From contig JBBPUQ010000004.1 of the NCBI GenBank assembly GCA_038501195.1, positions 1,426,001 through 1,490,000 of the forward strand: 64,000 bases of DNA, given 5' to 3'. This DNA is from Nemania diffusa. Taxonomy: Eukaryota > Ascomycota > Sordariomycetes > Xylariales > Xylariaceae. The translations under genes were made by a program, and so were the position numbers. The notes beneath the pieces were generated by a model. That model was not told the DNA's origin, did not search any database, and saw nothing but the letters and a program-made list of their open reading frames with translations. Positions within the stretch are counted from its first letter, which is position 1. Each line of letters opens with the position of its first letter. Below are positions 11,414 through 20,698 of this stretch, one piece after another.

Positions 11414-13471
11414 TCATGAGCTTGGCTTTAGTCCTAAATTACTGTATACATCCTGCTGCAACTTCCCTTGGCAGTGGTACCGAGGAGAAGCAATATCTTT
11501 CTCATCCTGAAAACCGATACACTTCCAGCAGGTCAGGACATTCTCGGGGTCGTATTTGGCCTTAATTTCGAGCAGCCTCTCATAGTTCTCACGACCGTAA
11601 TACGACTCCTGCCAGCCAGTCATGAAGGGATTCGCCTCGTTGAAATGTGTACCGGCTTCGGGGCCTGCAAGCGCCTCAAGCTGCACCGTAGAGTTTGTCA
11701 GGTTGGTGACATACTGAACACGATCTTCGTAAGAACTGTTCCATGCCATGGAGCCAATAGTCTGCAAATGCCACAGTGAGCGGTACCATGCCGGTGTCAG
11801 CGAGGTACCAAAATCCCTAGTCGCAAAGCTCTTCGGGTCCTGTAATCGCTGGTAGGTGAAAGGTGTTGTCACAGGAGTGTAGAAGTTGACGGGATTAAAC
11901 CCAATCTGGGCGATGGACCGAAAGTAAGACATGATTTTTTCTTTGCCTTCCTCAGTTGCGAACAACTCATCGGGCATGAGACGACTAGAGCCCATACCCA
12001 TACTACCACCTTGCATCGTGTCAAGCGGCAATAAGAACGTATTCCAGATATACAGCCAATTCGGGTATACAGCGACGTTACTTGTACCCCCGTGAGCTAG
12101 CGCGAAGTCTGTCACTCGCTGGAACGATGCCCGAGCTTTGGTGCCATTATCGGAAATGTAATCAGGAAGCGGGTTGAAGTGCGTAACGTACTATAATTAA
12201 CAGTTGGGGTCAGTTATCGCCATTTGAAGTTGACATAATGTGAATGCTTCGCAATCGCCAGCCCCTGAGGCATGAACCCTAGCCCAAAACGGGCCCCTGT
12301 ACTCTAAAAAAATGTAGCGAGGATGACTTACTGTACCAGCGACGTGCCCACCCCAACCCTGGTGGCCCCATTCCAGCGATTCATCAACCAAAAGCTTGAT
12401 CCATTCCAATGCGGTATCGGATGAGATGTTGGATGGTAGATGCACATCAGCAAAGGCGATGGGCTCGCGGGGTATAACGCTATGAGTGGCGTTGAGGACA
12501 ACACCGAAACTACTACCGCCGCCTCCTCTCAAAGCAAAAAACAGATCAGGATTCTGACACTTATTGACAACGCGCTCTTTGCCGTCCGGGGTGACAATCT
12601 GAAATTCGACCACGCGGTCCGCACCCATTCCGTATACAGGTCCTAGGACACCATGGCCACCTCCCAGTAGCCACCCACCAGAAACTGCCACAGATGGTGA
12701 GTACGGGCCTAGAATGACGCTGTCATGCTTGTCGGCGAAAATATGCGCGTCCCCGCTGGGCGCGCCGGCACCGACAATCATGACTCTGCCAACATCATCT
12801 TTACATCCCTGGGGAATGAATGAATCGCGATATTCCATATCTTGCAAGTTGTGCGTCCAGAGACTCAGTGTGCCCTTCCCAGAGTTACGTGTCATGTAGT
12901 CATGTCTGTCACAGCGTTAGCTACTCTCATTTCCTGTATACTGACCAGCAAAATAGCGGAGGCTCTCAGAACACAATCAGTGCTCAGAGCCTTCACGCCC
13001 ACCGAGGGCTGCTTACCCAGCGTTCTTAACCGAGAGAGTAACTCCGTGTTCCTTCGCGAACTTGAGGGCCGCAGTCACATCGGAACCCTTCGTGATCTCA
13101 ATGTAGTAGGAGGGCACGCTCCCCTGGTTGCATGTGGCGTTTCTTGCGGGTATGCCGGCTGGCGTTATAGTGTTGTCGACGAGGCATTGATCTGCAGGGT
13201 CAGAAAGGCATGCTTCACTCTGCAAATTCATGAAGGAGCCGGGGAAATTTGTTCGCAGCGCGCCCGTCTTCCAATCCGCCCGAACCGTCGTACATCTCGC
13301 GTCGTCTAGTGGGTTTACCAGGCCTCCGTAGGATGCAAAACAGGGCAAAGCAATCGGCGCAGAAGCCTGCAGTCGGCCTTCGACAGTGGCGTTGAGAGCC
13401 TGCCATGGCTGCGAGGAATATGAGGCGCCTGCCTCGGCCAAAAGTGAGACGAGCGGAACAGAGACCTTCAT
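11414..13471 (-). CDS. Secreted FAD-linked oxidoreductase, berberine bridge enzyme-like
   Basis: FAD-dependent oxidase of the PCMH/BBE superfamily, predicted to be secreted; substrates in the family include oligosaccharides and alkaloid or other SM intermediates. Three exons keep phase: 13471-13017, 12905-12332 and 12190-11414 (601 aa), with introns of 111 and 141 bp. The signal peptide is MKVSVPLVSLLAEAGA. The FAD domain carries KNAGHDY (His about 153, the 8-alpha-histidyl flavin anchor), which straddles intron 1. It also has SVAVSGGWLLGGGHG and the conserved LFFALRGGGGSSFGVV. The C-terminal BBE motif YYGRENYERLLEIKAKYDP...LTCWKCIG is complete. Joining GGHVAGT to YVTHFNPLPD across intron 2 restores the expected substrate strand. 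The position where bicovalent BBEs have Cys reads Ser (PYSPSVAV), so probably only the His link forms. The first ATG is used because a 6-codon upstream extension begins with TTG. Confidence 0.88.
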
Positions 13472-14280
13472 GGCTTTACGGGAAGACAATGGCGATCCGC
13501 GATGGAGATGCGGAAGTTCGAGAAGCCAGAGACATATCGGGTCCCGTCACTTAATATTTACTACCACGCTTAGATACCGACATGCTCACGGATGCTGACG
13601 AAGATCATCATGAGAACCTCCATGCCCTAAGCCATAATGAGAAAGTGCCATTACTACATTGAACATCCCTACCTACACTACTACATGGGAGTTTGTAAGC
13701 CGGGGGTCAATAAAAGGATCATTGCTGCGGCGAGGTTTAGGATCCCATTACACTACCAAAGTGATCCGTGGAGCGGTGAAAAGGCAGACCTTGGATCCAC
13801 TTGTGAATAGGAAATCTTTAACGCCGGAAGGGCAAAGGAGCAGGGAATTCTGCCAAGTTTCTGCGGGCAACAAGATGAACCTTGGGGTGTAGATACATGG
13901 TGTTACTCGCAAGCTCTCAATGTTTCGTGGTTGACATTGTTGATGGACAAGCCTTAGCATTAAGGAGGTACCCAGGTACTGAGTTGATTCTGCTAGGTAG
14001 GTAGGCAGGCTACTGCACGCAGTGCGCTAGAAATAGTGATACTAGCGCACGTGGGACCCTGCTTTGATATGGATCAGCCAAGGATACTGCCGGAAGACCT
14101 CGAAACCCAGCCAATCAATACCCCCTCCTTCCTCTACCTATTACGCCCCTGCCAGGTGCTACAGGCAGATCCCGTCTGTGACTGATCAAACCTTATCGAT
14201 TACATTAACGCTAAGAGATTAGGGGCTACCTATACTATGTACATAGAGGTTCCACCTCTTAGAATATATGTGTCTTAATA
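13472..14280. other. Intergenic spacer up to the transposon
   Basis: Promoter side of the FAD oxidoreductase, then unique sequence up to the TA dinucleotide at 14279-14280 that flanks the degraded transposon. A TAGGTAGGTAGGCAGG run lies near 13995. No gene is supported. Confidence 0.45.
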
Positions 14281-14320
14281 CAGAAGTTGGGGTCGAATTC
14301 AAAGGTAACGCTAAAGAAAC
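14281..14320 (+). repeat. Left terminal inverted repeat of the AT-rich element
   Basis: Begins CAGAAGTTGGGGTCGAATTC and matches the reverse complement of 17135-17174 at 36 of 40 positions by hand alignment. All mismatches are transitions. It is preceded by the target dinucleotide TA. Confidence 0.85.
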
Positions 14321-17134
14321 GGCTACAGTGTATGTAATTATTAGTTACGCCCAACCCTTGTATAGTTTCTGCTTTTTGCCTCACTTAAATTTAGTGTAAA
14401 CATAAACAATTAACAAATTTTTAAAAGTAATCAGTTATACAAGCGTTTTTTTAAAACTTTTAGATCATTTTAATTATATAAACTTAATTAAAGCTTTTAA
14501 TATAGCTAATTTTAAACAAACTATATTTTTTTTTGTTATTTTTTTAAAGCAATAATATAAAAATAAATTAATTGCAAAAGTATAATTTAAAAAGCTGAAT
14601 TATTTTTATACTTTGTTAATTTTTTTAAAACAATTTATTATTAAATTTATATAAAAAATTACTTTTAAACTATTTTTAGTTAATTTATTTTTATTAAATA
14701 AACTATTTAATTAATTTAGCTATTTTTTTTTTTGTTATTTTGTTGTTTTTATTTTTTTTTACTTTTTTAATTAATTAATTTATATTTAATTTATTAATAA
14801 TATTTAATTTTTTAAAAACATATATTTAATAATTAAACTATTAATTTTTATTAATTTAATTTAATTATAGTTTTTATATTTAATTTTTTTAATAAATATA
14901 TAATTTTATTAATAATATTAAAAATATTAATAAAAATTTACTTTGTTTTATTAATTATTATATTAATTATAATAACTAAAAAAGCTTTAATTATATTTTC
15001 TTTTTAAATTATTTATATATATTTATTTTATATATATTTTTATTAACTAATAAAAATATTTTTAAATATTTTTGATTTTATTTTAAATAGCTAACTATTT
15101 ATTTTAAACAAAACTTATATTTTTTAAATATTTTTAAAAAATTAAATGTTTTTTTATTTTAGCAAAAATTTTTTAGTTTTTATATTTATAAACTTTAAAT
15201 TAAATTATATTATATATAAAAAATAAATTAAATTAAAGCTTTATTAAAAAATTTATTTAAAACTATTTAAATATAACAAAAAAATTAAAATAATAGTTAT
15301 ATAAAAAAAAAACATTAATAAAAGATTTGATTTAAATATTAACAAATTACTATTAATATAAATTAAAAAAACAATTTGTTATAATTTATTATAATTAATT
15401 AGCTTTTTTAAAGCTTTTTTAAAGCTTAAGCTTTTTTAAAGCTTAAACTTTTTTAAAGCTTAGTTTTTTTTAAAAAAAGCTTTTAAAAAAATTTTAATAC
15501 TAGCTATTTTAAACTGTTTTTTTTTTAAATTTTAACTTTTAAAAATTTTTATATATTATATAAACTTTTTATAGTTTTTTTATAACTAATTTATAGCTTT
15601 TTTAATTTATTAAACTTTTAGTTAATTATTTAGTTTTTTAGTTTTATAAAAATTAAAAAATTAAATATTTTTTTTATAATTGTTTTTTTTATATAAATAA
15701 ATTATTTATTATATATACTTTTTAATTTTTTTAATATTTTTTTTATAAGCTTTTTAAAAAAGATTTTGCTACTTTTTTTTTTAAGCTGTAATTATTTTTT
15801 TTTTATTTTTAGTTTTATTAATATTTTTAGTTAAAACTTTTATTTAAAACTATAAATTTTTAATAGCAAAAAAGTTAAAAAAATTAAAAAGTTATATAAA
15901 ACTTTAAAACTTTGTTTTTTTTTAAACTTTTTTATATTATAATAATATATATAACAAAACGTTATTTTTTTAAGCAATAAAATACTGTTTTAAATATTTT
16001 ATTTGCAATTTTTATATATAAAGTATAAAAAACAGCTTTAAAACTTTTTTTCGATATTTTATTTAATTAATATTTTTAGTTTTATTTTTTTATATTTAAA
16101 TATTTATTTTATTATTAAATTTTTATTTAGTTTTTTTACTGTTTTTATTATAATTTATATCGAGTTTTTTAAAGCTATATTTAAACTTTTAAATAGTTTT
16201 AGTAACAAATTTAATAACAATATTATATTTATTTATTAAAGCTTTATAATACTTTTAAAAAGTTATAGTTTATATAAATTAAATATATAAAAGTTTTATT
16301 TTATACTAATATATATAGCTTTAAAATATATAATTTATAAAGCTTTTTTATTATTTTTTAATAATTATAAAATAAAAAGTTTTATAAATTTTTTTTTAAA
16401 CTTTTTAATGTTTTTGTTATTATTAAAAGTATATAAAAGTTTTATTACTTTAAACAATTCTTTTTTACTAGTTTAAAATTTAATTTTTAATTTTTAAGCA
16501 AAAAAATAAACAAATAATACAATTTAAAATTGTTAAACTTAGCTTAATTGTTAATTTAATATTTTTAAAGCTTTTTTTTATAAAAAATTATAATATTGTA
16601 GTTTTTAAAACTTGTTTTATATTATTATAACTTTTGTAATTTTTAGTTTTTTTTTAATAAAATATATTAGTAAAAGCTTATATAAAAAACTTGTAGCTAG
16701 TTTAACTAGCTATTAAAATTTTTACAATTTTTTTCTTTTTAATTTTATTTAATATAAACTTTTTACTTTTATTTAAAACTAACTTTATATATTTAATAAA
16801 AATATAGTTTTTAAAGCAATAGCTATATATTTTAACTTTTAAAAATAGTTTAATAATATTATTAAAACTATAATTTATTTTTTAAACTATTTAAAATTTT
16901 ATTAAACTTTTAAAATAAAAAAAAAATATTTAAAAATATATTTTTAAATCAAATTTTCGAACTATTTTAGTTTAATATTATAGTATTAATTTAAAACACT
17001 TTGTAATATAAACTAGCAGTAGTTACTATATTTTACTTATTAATTTAGTAGAATAGAAAACTTGCTTTGTTTTAGGTTGTTTAAGCTATATGTACTAGTG
17101 TTACAGTTTGGGTTATTTTATTTACACATGGCTG

Positions 17135-17174
17135 GTTTTCTTGGCGTTACCCTTGAATTCGACCCCAACTTCTG
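17135..17174 (-). repeat. Right terminal inverted repeat of the AT-rich element
   Basis: Reverse complement begins CAGAAGTTGGGGTCGAATTC, pairing with 14281-14320. It is followed by TA. Its G residues at two positions where the left arm has A suggest that this arm is less mutated. Confidence 0.85.
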
Positions 17175-17379
17175 TACCTGATAGCTACATAAGAATCAGT
17201 GCTTCCGTTTTACCACATGTAATTAAATGATTCAGCAGTTTCCCCCACTACCCCGCCTATCTAGATCGCGACGGGGTGTTGAGTCACATCTTACTTTTTT
17301 TTTTTTTTACGTTGATACACGTCTTGCTCTTGCCATCAGCAACAGATCAACCTCAGACCAAGCTATCCCAGGATACACG

Positions 17380-19500
17380 ATGGCGCCTCCCACGGCCCAA
17401 GCGGGCGGAAAGCAGGGGAAGGGTCCGGTAGTCCCTCTTACCAACGGCATCACTGTCACCAAGGAAGCCAACTTTAGCCAGTGGTATCAAGAAGTTGTGA
17501 CCAAGTGCGAGCTGGTGGACTACTACACAGAGGTGAGTTGTCGGCAGCCTTGAGATCGCTAACTCGGTGCATCGCTGACTTATCTGCGCAGATTTCAGGT
17601 TTCTACATTCTTCGACGTGAGCGAACCTCTCCCTCCTTTCCTGCTACGGCCTCCGCCTAGACTAACGAGTTGCGGCCCAAAGCATCGTCGATGCACATTT
17701 GGAATACAATTCGGACATGGTTCCAGGATAGAATCGAGAAACTCGGCGTGGAGGAGGCAAGCTTCCCCATGTTCTTGTCGTCCAAGTCGCTGGAGAAGGA
17801 GAAGGAGCACGTAGAAGGATTCGCCCCGGAGCTCGCTTGGGTCACGAAGGCCGGCGACAAGGACCTCGAGGTCCCTGTTGCCGTGAGGCCGACATCGGAG
17901 GCTGTCATGTACCCCTACTATTCGAAATGGATTCGTTCGCATCGGGACCTGCCTCTCCGTCTGAATCAGTGGAACTCGGTGGTAGGTAACATGTGGTCGT
18001 TGGCGCTTCGCTGCCTGTGTGGCTGATTTTCCCTAGGTCCGATGGGAAGCAAAGCAAACGACGCCATTCCTACGTGCGAGAGAATTCCTGTGGCAAGAAG
18101 GACACACTGCTCATCTTACTGAAGAGCTCGCGGCCAAGGAGGTTCTAGAGATTCTTGACCTCTACGCCGCTGTCTATGAAGAGCTATTGGCAGTGCCTGT
18201 CGTGCGTGGCAAGTATGTAGTTACGCCCTCTGCCTCATATTTGCTGATGTATTGGTACTTGAACCCCTGCTTACTCGAGCTCTGGAACAGGAAGACAGAA
18301 AATGAGAAGTTTGCTGGTGGATACTGGACATCGACATGTGAAGGATTTATCCCCGCTACAGGTCGCGGTATCCAAGGAGCAACCTCCCAGTAAGTACTGC
18401 CTTGTCTCTATTAAGACTATACTAACCTGACTCTTTCTCCTAGTGCTCTCGGCCAGAACTTTAGCAAAATGTTTGATATCACAGTAGAAGATCCCAACCA
18501 GAAAGGGGAGAAGATATTCGTTTGGCAGAACTCTTGGTGCGTATATGTCTTCCTGGCCCTAGATCGGGATGCTGATGAATCTTATAGGGGTCTATCAACA
18601 CGGGTAATCGGCGTCATGGTCATGATACATGGAGATAACAAGGGCCTTGTCCTTCCGCCTCGGGTTTCTAAAATCCAGGTGGTCATCATATCCGTCGGGA
18701 TTACCGCAAAAACCAGCCCTGAAGTGCGGGAGAACCTAGGAAAGCAAGTCGATGAGTTAGCCGATGGTTTGAAGAAAGCCGGCGTGCGCGTTGAAGTCGA
18801 TGACCGGGAAGGCTAGTAAGTACTCTGGTCCTTTTGTTATTGCACTGCCGCACTACCACACCAATATACTGTCCGCATTCGGCATTTACAAGTTTCTTGA
18901 ACTCAAGCTAACTGATAACTCTTCACTAGTACCCCTGGATTCAAATTTGCGGACTGGGAGATGAAAGGTGTACCTCTTCGGCTTGAGTTCGGACCAAAAG
19001 ATGCCGCCAATTCTGTGGTCACCTACTCGCGCCGTGATACTGGCTCTAAAGGCACTATCCCTGTTGCAGAAATCGCATCACAAGTCCCGGCTCTCCTCGA
19101 GAAGATCCAGCAAGACATGTACGACAAGGCAAATGAATACTTCACGTCTCACCGGCTGGTTCTAAATGACTGGGCGGAAGTAGTTCCAGCGCTAGATGCT
19201 CGCAACGTAGTTCTTATCCCATTTTGCGGGGAACCATCTTGTGAGGATCAAATTAAGGAAACAACTAAGAGTGATAAGCATCGGGAACTTGGGCCTGATG
19301 GCAAACCACAGCCGAGCATGGGCATGAAGAGTCTCTGCATTCCTTTTGACCAGGTACGTATCTACCGACCATAGATTGGCAACTAGTTACTAATAATAGT
19401 CTTATAGCCTTCTGGTCTTGTTCAGGACGAGACAAAATGTCTTAATCCCGAGTGTGGACGTTTCGCAAAGTCATGGGTAATGTTTGGCCGAAGCTATTAA
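17380..19500 (+). CDS. Prolyl-tRNA synthetase, eukaryote/archaeal type, no editing domain
   Basis: Class II aminoacyl-tRNA synthetase that charges tRNA-Pro with proline; probably cytosolic. Nine exons read in phase: 17380-17532, 17592-17616, 17683-17981, 18037-18212, 18291-18389, 18444-18536, 18588-18815, 18930-19353 and 19408-19500 (529 aa). The 25-bp second exon encodes ISGFYILR, and the next acceptor (CCCAAAG) restores ILRPSSMHIW. Motif 1 region is [16 protein letters not shown]...ISGFYILRP. Motif 2 is [22 protein letters not shown] and motif 3 is [12 protein letters not shown]. The anticodon-binding domain follows, then a zinc-binding-like C-terminus (C-G-E-P-S-C ... C-L-N-P-E-C) and the conserved final FGRSY. 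Intron 6 (18537-18587) is 51 bp and stop-free, so retention would insert 17 residues. No YbaK/ProX-like N-terminal domain is encoded. The gene starts 206 bp from the AT-rich transposon. Confidence 0.93.
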
Positions 19501-20698
19501 AGTCTTTTATTATAGAGGTGACTAAGTCATGCTCCCGTCTGCCGGCAGAACTGGCTGTTCGTATGAACCCTACACAGCGTTAGGAAGAGCGTTAGGAAGC
19601 CTAGCAAAATTAATGTTTGTGTAAGGCAATTCCACATATGCACATGCACCGTAACGAATGCGATATACTGCTCTGATACTCCCACGACCAACCTCGTGCG
19701 ATACCGCTCTAGGAAGTAAACACACACACCGCCCAAATTTAGTACACTGCGCGCTAAGCCATCTCCTTGCCAACCAGATTGAACGTGCCTGAGAAGCCCC
19801 GCCACAAAGCGTGCAAACGCGGTGCCAACCTGCCTACGTGCCCAGCACCTGGAGGCGCAACCAGATAAATCCAACTTAGAGCTCCCGATACCTGCTGCCT
19901 ACGGTTCTCATGGCTACCATTTACAAAATGTATCATATCCACTTGGGCGATAACCCCGTTGCCGTAGATGACAGCCAGCAGTTGTTTCTGCCTGTACTTG
20001 GAATTTGAAGCCAGCCTTTTGTGATCGCATTTCTTGTCAACGCTCATTCGACCTGCTAAATCTACTTATTCTATCATATATATTATTATTTGAGGGTATC
20101 AGAGAGTTAGGTACCATTACTACTTAAAGCAATAGATATTGGCATGTTTCATTTCCAGCTATCTTTCAATCAAGAGTAAATATTATTGGCATCCTAATGA
20201 CGTGGGTGGGATCAATATTCGAGAGGAACAGTGGATTTTTGCCAAGTGTAACTCGCTGTGACAGTTGAGCTTCTAGAATTTCTCATGTTTAAAAACTCGT
20301 AATTGGAGGAAAGCATAGGCTGGACTAATGGCAGATTTGATAACACTTATTTTCAAGTCAGCAATTGTGTCCCGGGGCTAATGTTCTTTGATGCTTAACA
20401 ATGTCCTTTGATACTTAATAATATTATCTTATAAATGCTATTTCATAACTTTTGTTGCAAAGAGCTTTAGACAATAGTCCAACAATCTCAAAGCTTGTAC
20501 TGCAATTCATTGGGGTTTATTACGTGTTTAAACACTGCTTTTCGAAATCATATGGTGATGGCTATAAAGCCTTCCAGTGGTAAAGCCCTTTTTGGCAAGA
20601 TGACTTAGCTTATAAACAAACACGAACTCGAAGATAATCTACCAATTTACCAGAAACAATCTACCGGAAACAATCTACCACAAGATTTAAACGTGGCA
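19501..20698. other. Intergenic stretch
   Basis: Spacer between the synthetase and the ankyrin gene. It is AT-leaning, with no open frame carrying a domain. A short tandem AATCTACC(A/G) motif occurs just upstream of the ankyrin start (20636-20680). Confidence 0.45.

Larger units (their letters stand above)
14281..17174. mobile_element. Heavily AT-mutated DNA transposon, Tc1/mariner (pogo/Fot1)-like
   Basis: A 2,894-bp element bounded by 40-bp terminal inverted repeats and flanked on both sides by TA (14279-14280 and 17175-17176), the hallmark of Tc1/mariner insertion. Between roughly 14,400 and 17,000 the sequence is almost entirely A and T, with no open frame of note, so any transposase gene is destroyed. 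The four differences between the two repeat arms are all transitions, consistent with C-to-T type mutation such as repeat-induced point mutation. The remaining C residues are mostly preceded by A or G. Superfamily rests only on the TIR/TSD structure; no transposase motif survives. Confidence 0.8.

Noticed and set aside
12842..13309. 155-codon open frame on the + strand
   Set aside because: Antisense to exon 1 and intron 1 of the FAD oxidoreductase.
14400..17000. AT-rich block as a centromere, rDNA spacer or mitochondrial insertion
   Set aside because: Clean TIR and TA boundaries fit a single mutated transposon; no mitochondrial gene or tandem repeat is visible.
17617..17682. Apparent frame break in the prolyl-tRNA synthetase after YILR
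   Set aside because: The first acceptors tried gave stops or wrong frames, but the acceptor at CCCAAAG (17682) restores ILRPSSMHIW in phase.
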